Shown one piece after another: positions 8,778-17,375 of a stretch of 35,248 bases of DNA (position 1 is the stretch's first letter; every line of letters starts with the position of its first letter). Made by a program: the position numbers and the translations under genes. Under the pieces are notes generated by a model. The model saw nothing but the letters and a program-made list of their open reading frames with translations. It was not told the origin of the DNA and searched no databases. The stretch lies in assembly GCA_947625485.1 (NCBI GenBank), contig CANQOP010000021.1, positions 1 to 35,248 on the forward strand. The letters run 5' to 3'. Source of the stretch: an uncultured Clostridia bacterium (lineage in GTDB: Bacteria; Bacillota; Clostridia; Oscillospirales; Acutalibacteraceae).

Positions 8778-9829
8778 CAATCTTCCCTCTTTTCAGCCAG
8801 TATCAGAAGCCTTGCGACAAGCATCTCGACAAGCACGCGCTTATCTACGGAAACGCTGTGGAGCTTAGCAGTGGTGTTCGTAATTTCGCTTATGCTCTCG
8901 CGCAGTGCGGACGTTGAAATTCTGCGAATTTTCTGTTCTGCCTTTTTTAGAACAAACTCACGTCTGCCGTAACCGAAATCCTTAGCCACTTCAGAGAGCG
9001 GAACACCGCACTCGGAGGCGACTCTGACTCTATAAAAATCGAGGTATGACATACTTATAATACTGACAATCTCATCGGGCGTTGCCTTTCGGTAAAACAG
9101 AGCGTTAAGGATATTAAACGCTTCACTGCTCTTCCTCTCAACTATTTTGTCTGTGAGTTGGAATATATTCGCCTCCAGACGTTTTGAGACAAGCAGTTCG
9201 ATGTGCTCGCTCGTAATAACTCCGTTATCGCCGACATAGTTACAAAGCTTATCAAGCTCATTTTTTATGGTATTCAAGTCAAAACCGACATACTCCTGCA
9301 ACATATACGCGTCTGCGCGTTCGATTTTTATGCCGCGCTTGTCCGCCCATCGTATAATCTGATTGGAAAGCGAAATATCTGTATCGCGGTTCATAGCGCA
9401 GGCTGTACCTTTTTTCTTTACATATCCTAATAGCTTACTGAAGTTTGCACCGAGTTTTTTTAAATCCTGCTCAAGTGTCGGAAATGTAAAAATAAGTACA
9501 GTACTGTCCGGCACGTTATCGAGAATATCAAAAAGCCGCTCCGTTTCACTCTTCGTGGCGGCGTTTATGTCGTAGTCGGCAACCTTTACGCAGTTGTACT
9601 CGCTTACAAACGGTACAATCTGAACGGAAACAGCAATATCTTGGATATTGTGGTCCTTTGTAAACTCGTGGTAGTTGAACTCAGGCGGTTCTTTACCCAT
9701 AAGAGTAGTTACAAGGTATTCGGTATCTGCCTTTACATACATTTTCTCTTCGCCGTAAAGTAGATATATATTATCAAATTTTCTGCTTTTAATGAACTGC
9801 CTTAGCTCTTTGCGGTTTATTTCGGACAT
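8777..9829 (-). CDS. holA: DNA polymerase III delta subunit
   Basis: The 350-residue product matches HolA: N-terminal AAA-like clamp-loader domain (YLLYGEE near 18-25; no functional Walker A, as expected for delta), a middle domain, and the collar domain toward the C-terminus. Delta opens the beta sliding clamp. The ATG at 9829 has AAGGTGA five bases upstream. It lies 9 bases after comEC, a neighbourhood seen in many Firmicutes, and is coupled to rnmV by a 1-base overlap. Confidence 0.92.
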   Translation of the reverse strand: MSEINRKELRQFIKSRKFDNIYLLYGEEKMYVKADTEYLVTTLMGKEPPEFNYHEFTKDHNIQDIAVSVQIVPFVSEYNCVKVADYDINAATKSETERLFDILDNVPDSTVLIFTFPTLEQDLKKLGANFSKLLGYVKKKGTACAMNRDTDISLSNQIIRWADKRGIKIERADAYMLQEYVGFDLNTIKNELDKLCNYVGDNGVITSEHIELLVSKRLEANIFQLTDKIVERKSSEAFNILNALFYRKATPDEIVSIISMSYLDFYRVRVASECGVPLSEVAKDFGYGRREFVLKKAEQKIRRISTSALRESISEITNTTAKLHSVSVDKRVLVEMLVARLLILAEKRED

Positions 9830-9838
9830 ACTGTCACC

Positions 9839-12055
9839 TTATTTCAAGTTGATAGAATATGTATTGTCTAAAGTTATTGCGCGTTCTGAAAGCGTTGGAG
9901 GAACAGGTTTATCACAGCTCCATATAACCGTACTGCAGTCGAGAAACTCTATCTCGGAAATATAATTATTAAGGATAAGAATGTCGGCATCTTTAAAGCT
10001 GTCGGATATTTCCGACAACTTTCCGCCCTTGGGAGCGATAAGGACAGTTTTTTCGCCGCAGTCTAAATACTGCCATGTGTGATTTTTTACATTCACCACA
10101 TAGTCCTTAAAGCCGTTTATCAGTTTCACGTTAATGCTTTCGTCCTCCGAAAATGTATTGAATCCCTCAATTTTCTCGGCACGGCGGTAGGCGTTCTCGC
10201 TCGTGTTATATCTATGATACATCAGAACTCCATTTACGTCAAACTCCGAGAGAAAATCAGCGGCATATGAACATTCTCGTTTATTCGCGGAAGGAACGAG
10301 AAGAAAGTCAATCCCGTCGGTAGAAGTTTTTATTTCGTCAAAAATATCGGAACGCTCGGATAAGCTTCCGCCGCAGGAAAGAATATCGTTTCCCTTTGCG
10401 CTGCTTAGCCATACGGTCGTGCCGTTTCCCGCGTTCATCACGTTTAGCTTTACATCGTCCGCGGTTAATATCAAATTAAGAGAATAACCTATGGCAAGCA
10501 AAGCGATAGAAACAAATACCCCTATACTTACGCTCGTTTTTCTGTTTTTAAACAGCATTGCGACGGCGATAATAAGGAACACAGCAGCTAGCCACCACTG
10601 CATATATACGGGATTTGCGAAAATTCTGTTAAAGGGTAAATCCGCCATAAAATTGACTACACATATTATAAACTTTGCAATAAAATACGCGACGAATGAG
10701 AATGAATACGCAAAACAGTTTAAAATCGGAACATACCATAGCACGGCGGACATCAGCGTACAAACCATAAGTATGCTCAAAAACGGAACTATAAGCTGGG
10801 ACGAGACGATTACAAGTGGGTTGCACACACCGAAATACATAAGCGTTATCGGCGAGACAGCAATCACTGCCGCAGTCGAGGTAGCTATAGCATCAAATAT
10901 ATATCTTAAAAATTTCAAAGCGAATATTTTTATTTTACTAACATAAACAAGGCAAACAAGGTCTGAAAGTCTTTTGTCTATATGCGTTTTATGCTCAAAC
11001 CATATATGCATTTTAGGTTGCAGATAAACTATACCGAGAACAGACGAAAAGGATAACAGCAGACCGACATCTCCTACAGCGAGCGGATTGAAAACAGTTA
11101 GCAAAATCGCCGCAAAACCGACGCGGTTGTAGACTTCGCTCTTCCGTCCCGAGCCAAACTCTCCGAGCGAAATAATTATCATAATTCCCGAACGGACGAC
11201 GGACGAGGAAAATCCTGTTACAGCCATATACAGCACTATAAAAGCGGCGCAACAAATCATTCTCGCAATCTGAACTCTCCTGCGCTTTCCAAACGGCTTG
11301 AAAAGTAAAAGAACATATGCGGCGATTATCGACATATGCATACCGGAAACGACGATTATATAACTGAGTCCCGTATCGGTAAAGCTTTTATAAAGATTTT
11401 TAGACAAACCGAATTTATCGCCGAACATTATTGCGTTGCACAGCTCACCCTCATATCCGGACATAAGTACCGAGACAGCGTGAGTAAGCCTTTCGCGCAG
11501 GAAAACGGGAATATATGTTATATCTTTTTTCTCGGATTTTTGAACTTTGCAGTCAAATCCGTCCGCGGACGCGGTCGCGATATAGAGAAAGCCCTTTGAA
11601 CGGTAATAGTCGTTGTCGCACTTGGTAAGCACTGCGTTACAGCTGAACGTATCCGAATATTCAAGGTTTAAATCAAACGAAGATTTAAAAAGAATTTTTA
11701 CCCTTTCCTCGTTTTCGTTTATTTCGCGGCTTTCGAGCGCGTAATAGAACATATCATAGCTCATATGCGGCGTTTCGACAACAACAGCACTGAGTCCGAC
11801 CGTTTGATTTTTATATACCTCGCTGCGTGAGTTAAAGAAGTACGAATACAATTCAAAATATGCAGTTGACGCAATCAAAACAGCGCTTATGAGCACAAGC
11901 GCTTTTTTTGCACCGACCTTAATCGCCAGCGCTATAATTATGAGCGAAACGGCAAAGGCAACGAGGAACACCTCTCCGAGAAAGCCGAAATAAAAAACGG
12001 CTGTAAACGCGGCGAGCATTGACAGGCCTATATACGCAAACAGTCGTTTAGTCAT
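9839..12055 (-). CDS. comEC: ComEC/Rec2-type DNA uptake channel with degenerate lactamase domain
   Basis: The 738-residue membrane protein has a short hydrophobic N-terminus, a DUF4131/OB-like extracellular region (about 75-190), the Competence domain with many membrane segments (about 200-500, with VVSGMHMS as its hallmark) and a C-terminal metallo-beta-lactamase-fold region (about 530-738). ComEC carries single-stranded DNA across the membrane. In the C-terminal region the fold framework is recognisable (NAGNGTTVWL, DILSCGG), but where the metal ligands HxHxDH should be it reads VPSANKRECSYA, so it should not be an active nuclease. No comEA is adjacent. ATG at 12055 with AAAGGA upstream; it lies 13 bases after the phosphoribosyltransferase gene. 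Confidence 0.88.
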   Translation of the reverse strand: MTKRLFAYIGLSMLAAFTAVFYFGFLGEVFLVAFAVSLIIIALAIKVGAKKALVLISAVLIASTAYFELYSYFFNSRSEVYKNQTVGLSAVVVETPHMSYDMFYYALESREINENEERVKILFKSSFDLNLEYSDTFSCNAVLTKCDNDYYRSKGFLYIATASADGFDCKVQKSEKKDITYIPVFLRERLTHAVSVLMSGYEGELCNAIMFGDKFGLSKNLYKSFTDTGLSYIIVVSGMHMSIIAAYVLLLFKPFGKRRRVQIARMICCAAFIVLYMAVTGFSSSVVRSGIMIIISLGEFGSGRKSEVYNRVGFAAILLTVFNPLAVGDVGLLLSFSSVLGIVYLQPKMHIWFEHKTHIDKRLSDLVCLVYVSKIKIFALKFLRYIFDAIATSTAAVIAVSPITLMYFGVCNPLVIVSSQLIVPFLSILMVCTLMSAVLWYVPILNCFAYSFSFVAYFIAKFIICVVNFMADLPFNRIFANPVYMQWWLAAVFLIIAVAMLFKNRKTSVSIGVFVSIALLAIGYSLNLILTADDVKLNVMNAGNGTTVWLSSAKGNDILSCGGSLSERSDIFDEIKTSTDGIDFLLVPSANKRECSYAADFLSEFDVNGVLMYHRYNTSENAYRRAEKIEGFNTFSEDESINVKLINGFKDYVVNVKNHTWQYLDCGEKTVLIAPKGGKLSEISDSFKDADILILNNYISEIEFLDCSTVIWSCDKPVPPTLSERAITLDNTYSINLK

Positions 12056-12068
12056 TTTTTATCGTCCT

Positions 12069-12611
12069 TTACTTGGGAAATACGGGAAGTTTCTCGAGAA
12101 AAATAATATCGTCACGATTAGCGGCGTCACCCTCCGCGAGAACAGCCGCCATACCGACAGTGTTTCCGCCCGCCTTCTCTACGAGCTTACTTATAGCCGT
12201 AATGCTTTCACCCGTGGAAATAACATCGTCAACAATAAGAACTCTCTTTCCCTTAATCTTCTCTATATCGTCTAAGCCCATGTATAGGCGCTGTATCGAC
12301 AAAGTTGTAATAGAGCGAACCTCAACATAAATGTACTCGGGCATATAAACCTTGAGCCCTTTACGCGCAACGACATACTCTCTCTTTTCCTGACGCGCCA
12401 TTTCATAGCCGAGGGGTATTCCCTTAGCCTCAGCAGTCACGATAACATCGTGCTCAGGGCATATTTTAAGAAGCTCTCTCGCCGCCGCCTCTGTAATCTC
12501 TACGTCGCCGAACATAACGAATGCGGCAATATCCAAGTTTTCGCTTACCTCGCAGAGCGGAAGCTCACGCTCGCAGCCCGCGATTGTCATTCTATAACTC
12601 TTACCCATCAT
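12069..12611 (-). CDS. Phosphoribosyltransferase (adenine/xanthine type)
   Basis: The 180-residue protein has the type I phosphoribosyltransferase PRPP-binding motif VLIVDDVISTGES (about 124-136) and a flexible-loop region before it. Overall layout resembles adenine or xanthine phosphoribosyltransferases, which salvage a purine base with PRPP to make a nucleotide; the exact base cannot be read from sequence. Two consecutive ATGs (12611 and 12608) follow AAGAAG; either could be used. It is 8 bases after the hit gene and 13 before comEC, so it belongs to the hit-comEC-holA-rnmV operon. Confidence 0.8.
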   Translation of the reverse strand: MMGKSYRMTIAGCERELPLCEVSENLDIAAFVMFGDVEITEAAARELLKICPEHDVIVTAEAKGIPLGYEMARQEKREYVVARKGLKVYMPEYIYVEVRSITTLSIQRLYMGLDDIEKIKGKRVLIVDDVISTGESITAISKLVEKAGGNTVGMAAVLAEGDAANRDDIIFLEKLPVFPK

Positions 12612-12619
12612 TTACTTCT

Positions 12620-12958
12620 TTACGCCATTTGAGTCTCAAGTTTCTTTCCGCCCAAAAGGTGAAAATGAATATGAAAAACAGTCTGTCCTGCATCAGGTCC
12701 GCAGTTATTTACAACTCTATAGCCGTTATCAAGTCCGAGCGACTTTGCAATTTCGGGCACCTTTGAAAAGATATGAGCAATATAACCGCTGTTCTCGGCG
12801 GTAAGCTCGTTCGCACTTTCGATATGAACCTTCGGTATCATAACAACGTGAACCGGAGCCTGCGGCTCAAGGTCATAAAACGCAACCATTTTCTCGTCCT
12901 CATAAACTTTTTTTGACGGAATTGAACCGCCGATAATTTTACAAAATACACAATCCAT
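12620..12958 (-). CDS. HIT-family nucleotide hydrolase/transferase
   Basis: The 112-residue protein has the histidine triad H96-x-H98-x-H100 followed by LLGG, and a CxxC pair at 3 and 6 (DCVFCKI) that binds zinc in many bacterial HIT proteins. Hint-like enzymes hydrolyse adenosine phosphoramidates. It has full family length. ATG at 12958 with GGAG upstream. It is the first gene of a five-gene operon driven by the promoter at 13004-13032. Confidence 0.92.
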   Translation of the reverse strand: MDCVFCKIIGGSIPSKKVYEDEKMVAFYDLEPQAPVHVVMIPKVHIESANELTAENSGYIAHIFSKVPEIAKSLGLDNGYRVVNNCGPDAGQTVFHIHFHLLGGKKLETQMA

Positions 12959-13003
12959 AACAGTCTCCGATTTTTCGGCATTTCGCCGTATTGGTTAAAT
13001 AAA

Positions 13004-13032
13004 ATTATAATACTAATTTTAGGAAAATTCAA
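13004..13032 (-). promoter_or_regulatory. SigA-type promoter for hit-comEC-holA operon
   Basis: Minus strand TTGAAT (13032-13027), 17-base spacer, TATAAT (13009-13004), about 45 bases before the hit start. It sits just after the plsY terminator. Confidence 0.78.
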
Positions 13033-13063
13033 GGGTTAGTAATGCTTTGCCACAAAAAATTCG

Positions 13064-13089
13064 TAGGGTTGGAAATAAATCCAACCCTA
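13064..13089 (-). terminator. Intrinsic terminator after plsY
   Basis: A perfect 9-bp inverted repeat, arms 13064-13072 and 13081-13089 (TAGGGTTGG / CCAACCCTA) with an 8-base loop, is followed on the minus strand by CGAATTTTTTG. It begins about 11 bases after the plsY stop. Confidence 0.88.
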
Positions 13090-13100
13090 TGTAAACAATA

Positions 13101-13805
13101 TTACTTTTTCGCTGTAATTTTCTTTTCTTCCCCTGCAAGCAGGCGCTTAATGTTGCCTGAGTGTTTGATTATAACAAACAACGCGGTAAAGAGCGCTAAC
13201 ACAGTACAGCTCCATACATACCACATCGGATAGCCGAAATATGCGCTGTCAACAAAGAAAGCTATTATAAAGGTGTATACCGGGAACAGGCACGCGCAAG
13301 TTATGCTTGCGAGCGAAATAATTTTTGAAAAGATAAACACAATAAGAAATGTCGCAATAATAATAATAAACACGCGCCAATCCGCGACCAACATCATACC
13401 CGCCGCGGTAACTATTCCCTTTCCGCCCTTAAAGTGAAAATACAGAGGGTAGCTGTGACCTAATATACAGAAAAAGCCGCATACGTACTTACCGAGTCTT
13501 ACGATAGCGTCGGCGCCGCTAAGCCCTGTCGCCGCCAGAGAAAACAGATAGCCGCCGAGCAATACGGCGATAACGGATTTCAGAAGGTCGCACACAATAG
13601 TGCAGACTGCCGGAAGCTTACCGACTGTACGGAGAACGTTCGTAAAGCCTGCGTTTCCGCTGCCCATTTCGCGAATATCCCTTTTGCCCTTTGTGGCGAT
13701 TTTGGTGACGATTACGGCAGTGTTTATACTTCCTAATAGATACGCAATCACAAAAGAAATCAGAAGCAAGCCCCAGCTATGAGATAAAAATACAGTAAAA
13801 TTCAT
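13101..13805 (-). CDS. plsY: Glycerol-3-phosphate acyltransferase PlsY
   Basis: The 234-residue membrane protein transfers acyl groups from acyl-phosphate to glycerol-3-phosphate, the first step of phospholipid synthesis in most Gram-positives. The family motifs are intact: GSGNAGFTNVLRT after the first membrane segment and FKGGKGI in the middle; about six hydrophobic segments are visible. It is slightly longer than usual, ending in a basic tail. The ATG at 13805 overlaps the der stop by one base (TGATG); a GTG one codon earlier is less likely. The gene is followed by a strong terminator. Confidence 0.93.
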   Translation of the reverse strand: MNFTVFLSHSWGLLLISFVIAYLLGSINTAVIVTKIATKGKRDIREMGSGNAGFTNVLRTVGKLPAVCTIVCDLLKSVIAVLLGGYLFSLAATGLSGADAIVRLGKYVCGFFCILGHSYPLYFHFKGGKGIVTAAGMMLVADWRVFIIIIATFLIVFIFSKIISLASITCACLFPVYTFIIAFFVDSAYFGYPMWYVWSCTVLALFTALFVIIKHSGNIKRLLAGEEKKITAKK

Positions 13806-15127
13806 CACTTCTCTCCCCTTTCCCTTACAATCATACGAATCGGCGTGCCGTCGAGCGCAAAGGTCTCGCGGATACGGTTTTCAATATAACGCTGATATGA
13901 AAAATGGAACAGCTCCTTATTGTTACAAAAGCTCACAAAGGTCGGCGGTTTTGTAGACGGCTGAGTCATATAGAAAATTTTTAGACGTTTTCCCTTATCG
14001 GACGGCGGCTGAACTCGGGTGGTAATCTGCGCGAGCAGCTCGTTCAAAGTACCCGTACGGATACGCATAGCGTTGTTAGCTGCCACGGTATTTATAAGGG
14101 TAAACAGATTGTCAACGCGCTGGCCTGTCTTTGCTGATATAAATACGGCAGGCGCCCACGACATAAACGAAAACTCCGTTGCAATCTGCTTTTTGAAATT
14201 ATTCATAGTTTTGTCGTTCTTCTCAATCGCGTCCCATTTATTGACCGCGATAACACACGCCTTGCCTGCGTCTAAAGCAAGTCCTGCGACCTTTGTATCC
14301 TGCTCTGTGCAGCCAACTTCCGCGTCTATCATAATTACGCAAACGTCGCTTCGTTCAATCGCCATTTTTGCACGGATAATACTGTATTTTTCAATTTCGT
14401 CTATAATTCTGCTTTTGCGGCGTATACCCGCTGTGTCGATAAAGTTATACTTTCCGAATTTATTTTCAACGCTTGTGTCGATACTGTCACGGGTCGTTCC
14501 CGCAATATCCGAGACAATGCACCTCTCCTCGGAGGTGATATAATTTATGAGAGAACTTTTCCCTACGTTAGGCTTACCTATTACGGCGACATTAATAACG
14601 CTGTCCTCTTCCTCTTCGCTGTTTTCCTCAGGAAAATAGCTGAACACCTCGTCCAGAAGGTCTCCCGTGCCGTGACCGTGAACAGCGGAAACCTGAACAG
14701 GATCGCCTAAACCGAGGTTATAAAACTCGTAAAACTCGGGCGCAGGCTCGCCGATTGAATCGCACTTATTTACGCAAAGCACTACAGGCTTGCCCGATTT
14801 CTGAAGCATATTTGCAACGTCGAGGTCGGTTGCGACAAGACCTGCCTTCATATCGGTAACAAGCACGATAACCTGCGCTGTGTCGATAGCGAGCTGAGCC
14901 TGACGGCGCATCTGCTTTAGGATAATATCATCGGATTTAGGCTCGATACCGCCTGTGTCGATAATGATAGCCCTGCGATTCTGCCACTCTAGCTCGCCGT
15001 AAATTCTGTCGCGGGTAACTCCGGGAGAGTCGTCCACTATGGAGAGCCTCTGTCCTATTAACTTGTTAAAGAGCGTGGATTTACCCACGTTTGGTCTGCC
15101 GACTATGGCAATTACAGGCTTTGACAT
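13805..15127 (-). CDS. der: GTPase Der (EngA), 50S ribosome assembly
   Basis: The 440-residue protein has two tandem GTPase domains with P-loops GRPNVGKS (10-17) and GKPNVGKS (184-191), DTGG and DTAG switch motifs, NKCD and NKWD base-recognition motifs, and a C-terminal KH-like domain (about 350-440). Der is essential for maturation of the large ribosomal subunit. Length is typical. ATG at 15127 with AAGGAGGA upstream; the radical SAM gene before it ends 2 bases away, and plsY overlaps its end, so the three genes are tightly coupled. Confidence 0.97.
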   Translation of the reverse strand: MSKPVIAIVGRPNVGKSTLFNKLIGQRLSIVDDSPGVTRDRIYGELEWQNRRAIIIDTGGIEPKSDDIILKQMRRQAQLAIDTAQVIVLVTDMKAGLVATDLDVANMLQKSGKPVVLCVNKCDSIGEPAPEFYEFYNLGLGDPVQVSAVHGHGTGDLLDEVFSYFPEENSEEEEDSVINVAVIGKPNVGKSSLINYITSEERCIVSDIAGTTRDSIDTSVENKFGKYNFIDTAGIRRKSRIIDEIEKYSIIRAKMAIERSDVCVIMIDAEVGCTEQDTKVAGLALDAGKACVIAVNKWDAIEKNDKTMNNFKKQIATEFSFMSWAPAVFISAKTGQRVDNLFTLINTVAANNAMRIRTGTLNELLAQITTRVQPPSDKGKRLKIFYMTQPSTKPPTFVSFCNNKELFHFSYQRYIENRIRETFALDGTPIRMIVRERGEK

Positions 15128-15129
15128 AA

Positions 15130-16434
15130 TCAGTCCTCCTTAGTAATCCCAGATACGAGCGACTCTCCGCTGTTATCTGTAACATTAACCTTTATATTAA
15201 GCTCTCTTTCGACCTGCTCTATACTGACGTCGTCAAGGAAAATATCGCCCTCGAAGCGGAGCATACAGGACGGTACAAGCAGTTTACTGCCCAAATCTCT
15301 GCTGCGAAGCTGCTCAATTAAGTCGCCGCCCGTAACAAGACCCGTAACGTCTATTCCGCCGCCGAAAAAGTTGTTTTTTATCTTATATACATTTATTTTA
15401 ACGTTAGGAAACTTTTTATTTATGAGAGAAATATTTCTGACAAGGTAGTCATACGGGCACTCTCCGCACACAACGGAAACAGTATACGAAAGCAAGTCGT
15501 TATACTCTCTTTCCTCAAGCGCAAGCTCAATTTCTTCCTTTTGCAATGCGATGAGTCCGACGCCGTTTTCAAGCGCAGGATAACCCTCGTAAAAGTCAGG
15601 CTCGGGTATCGGTCTCTGCGCTTTGATATAAAACTCGTCAGCCGCGTAGACCGTTCGCCTGCCGTACTTTTCAATGAATTTTTCGCCGTACTGCTCAATT
15701 ATATCGAGGGTTTCCGCGGCGGTCTTTTTCGTATAGGGCGTTAGAGGATATAAGTTCTGTCTGTAACGCGTTAGTCCTACGGGAACAACAGCCACACACT
15801 CAACGTTCAGTTTTTCAAGGTCGTCAAGGGTTCTTTTCAGCTCTTCTCCGTCATTGATACCGGGGCACGCAACTATCTGGCAGTTAATTATGAGTCCTGC
15901 CTCGGCAAATCGTCTTAGCGCGTCAAGCGAGCTTCCCGCAAAGCGGTTATTCATCATTCTGCACCTAAGCTCGGGGTTAGTGGTATGCACGGATACGTTA
16001 ATCGGGCTTATATGCATTTTAATAATTCGGTTTATTTCGTGCTCGGTGAGGTTCGTAAGCGTTATATAGTTTCCGAACAAGAAGGAAAGTCGGCTGTCGT
16101 CATCTTTAAAATACAGGGTATCCCTCATACCCTTTGGAAGCTGGTCGATAAAACAGAAAATACATTTGTTGCGGCAGGAATGCTGTTCGTCCATAAGATA
16201 AGTCTCAAACTCTAGCCCAAGCTCCTCGTACTCCTGCTTCTTTATTTTTATTTTTTTAATTTTGCCGTCGGGTTTTTGAATACAAAGCTCAGTATTCCTG
16301 TTGACCTGATAAAAGCGGTAGTCGAGCACATCAACAATATCGTTGCCGTTTATCGAAATAAGTTTATCGCCTGAGGTTATACCCTTTCTGAAGGCGCGGC
16401 TCTGTCGGTCTACATCTTTAATTGTTACGGACAT
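15130..16434 (-). CDS. PDZ-radical SAM-DUF512 protein
   Basis: The 434-residue protein has an N-terminal PDZ-like domain (about 1-65), a radical SAM cluster C87-xxx-C91-xx-C94 (CRNKCIFC) and a C-terminal DUF512 region (about 200-430). The family is common in Clostridia and cyanobacteria, and in Firmicutes it is commonly next to der, as here; its reaction is unknown. All three Cys are present. ATG at 16434 with AAGGAGGCG upstream. The genomic link to Der suggests, without proof, a role tied to translation or the ribosome. Confidence 0.87.
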   Translation of the reverse strand: MSVTIKDVDRQSRAFRKGITSGDKLISINGNDIVDVLDYRFYQVNRNTELCIQKPDGKIKKIKIKKQEYEELGLEFETYLMDEQHSCRNKCIFCFIDQLPKGMRDTLYFKDDDSRLSFLFGNYITLTNLTEHEINRIIKMHISPINVSVHTTNPELRCRMMNNRFAGSSLDALRRFAEAGLIINCQIVACPGINDGEELKRTLDDLEKLNVECVAVVPVGLTRYRQNLYPLTPYTKKTAAETLDIIEQYGEKFIEKYGRRTVYAADEFYIKAQRPIPEPDFYEGYPALENGVGLIALQKEEIELALEEREYNDLLSYTVSVVCGECPYDYLVRNISLINKKFPNVKINVYKIKNNFFGGGIDVTGLVTGGDLIEQLRSRDLGSKLLVPSCMLRFEGDIFLDDVSIEQVERELNIKVNVTDNSGESLVSGITKED

Positions 16435-16455
16435 AAGCGCCTCCTTTTCCTTAAA

Positions 16456-16500
16456 ATGTCACTCTAAGGTATAACTGAAATAATTAAAAATAAAACAATA
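16456..16500 (-). promoter_or_regulatory. Possible promoter for DUF512-der-plsY
   Basis: In the 66-base gap the minus strand offers TTGTTT, an 18-base spacer and TATACC. The -35 overlaps the U-rich tail of the rpmF terminator. The match is moderate, and a better candidate was not seen. Confidence 0.35.
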
Positions 16501-16522
16501 GGGCGGCTAAAAAGTGCCGCCC
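16501..16522 (-). terminator. Intrinsic terminator after rpmF
   Basis: Perfect 7-bp GC stem (GGGCGGC 16501-16507 / GCCGCCC 16516-16522), 8-base loop, followed on the minus strand by TATTGTTTTATTTTT. It lies 12 bases after the rpmF stop. Confidence 0.85.
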
Positions 16523-16534
16523 GACATTGTTTTT

Positions 16535-16732
16535 TTACTTTGTTGCTGTAGCGTCGTCCTTAACAACAACCTGTCTGCCCTTATACTGACCGCAGGTTGT
16601 GCAAGCCTTGTGAGGAGCTGTTAAAGCGCCGCAGTTAGGACAGGTTGTAAGAGCAGGAGCGTCGAGCTTATAGACAGCCGAACGTCTTGTGCTTTTTCTT
16701 TTGTGTGAAGTTTTACCGGTAGGTACTGCCAT
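16535..16732 (-). CDS. rpmF: 50S ribosomal protein L32
   Basis: The 65-residue protein starts MAVPTGKTSHKRKS, the L32 signature, and carries the zinc-ribbon cysteines C31, C34, C44 and C47 (so the zinc-binding paralogue). It ends in an acidic/Ala-Thr tail (DDATATK). ATG at 16732 with AAGGAGG upstream, 27 bases after the DUF177 stop. DUF177-rpmF is a conserved pair. Confidence 0.97.
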   Translation of the reverse strand: MAVPTGKTSHKRKSTRRSAVYKLDAPALTTCPNCGALTAPHKACTTCGQYKGRQVVVKDDATATK

Positions 16733-16759
16733 TTTGATTTCCTCCTTGATATTTGTATG

Positions 16760-17254
16760 TTAGTCAATAAGCTGTTTAAGGATTTCAAGCCTTGAATCAA
16801 CGAGTGTCTTTTCGCAGTCGCAGTCACCGTAATTTAGGTTCTTGCCGCATTTAGGACATATCCCCTTGCAGTCTTCCTTGCAGAGCATTTTACTCGGCAG
16901 GTTGAGAATAATATCGGAGATTACTACGTCGTCAAGTTCAAGAGTGTAATCCGGTGTTTCAATATAGTCGTCATTTTCGTCGTCAATCAGCGAAACGGCA
17001 AGTCCGTGAGTAAATGTAAAGTCCATATGCTCGACAAGCTCGTCAAAGCAACGGTCACAGCGGGTGGTATAGTCAAAAACCGCATTTACACTCAACTCTA
17101 CAAGCCCTGCTCTGTTGACCGCCGTACAAAAAACCTTGACGGGTGATTTGAATGGATAATCACCGTTAATCTCAAAGTCCTGCATCGGCAAGGAATAGTC
17201 AAACTTAAGCCTATGGCCGTCGTTGAGAAAGACTTCCTTTAATTGAAGAAGCAT
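16760..17254 (-). CDS. DUF177 (YceD) protein
   Basis: The 164-residue protein has the DUF177/YceD layout, with CDRCFDEL in the middle and a C-terminal Cys cluster (CKEDCKGICPKCGKNLN) typical of Firmicute members and able to bind zinc. In bacteria and plastids the family is tied to 23S rRNA accumulation, and it nearly always precedes rpmF, as here. The frame stays open to an ATG at 17281, but the ATG at 17254 directly follows GGAGGTG and is preferred. Confidence 0.9.
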   Translation of the reverse strand: MLLQLKEVFLNDGHRLKFDYSLPMQDFEINGDYPFKSPVKVFCTAVNRAGLVELSVNAVFDYTTRCDRCFDELVEHMDFTFTHGLAVSLIDDENDDYIETPDYTLELDDVVISDIILNLPSKMLCKEDCKGICPKCGKNLNYGDCDCEKTLVDSRLEILKQLID

Positions 17255-17299
17255 AAGCACCTCCAAATAATAAAAACGCATATTAAAACGCTATTTAAG

Positions 17300-17328
17300 A
17301 TTATACATAAAACAAAGAAAAATGTCAA
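17300..17328 (-). promoter_or_regulatory. Near-consensus SigA promoter for DUF177-rpmF
   Basis: Minus strand TTGACA (17328-17323), 17-base spacer, TGTATAAT ending at 17300. Both boxes are perfect, matching strong ribosomal protein expression. Confidence 0.88.
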
Positions 17329-17375
17329 CACAAAATTAAAAAATAGATGGGATTGGAATCGGAGAGCAAAAACCA

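Noticed and set aside
14019..14543. A 174-codon plus-strand frame
   Set aside because: It is antisense to the G domains of der and reads as compositional shadow.
17329..17375. Terminator after the unknown membrane protein
   Set aside because: No hairpin followed by a U-tract is visible; read-through toward DUF177 may occur.
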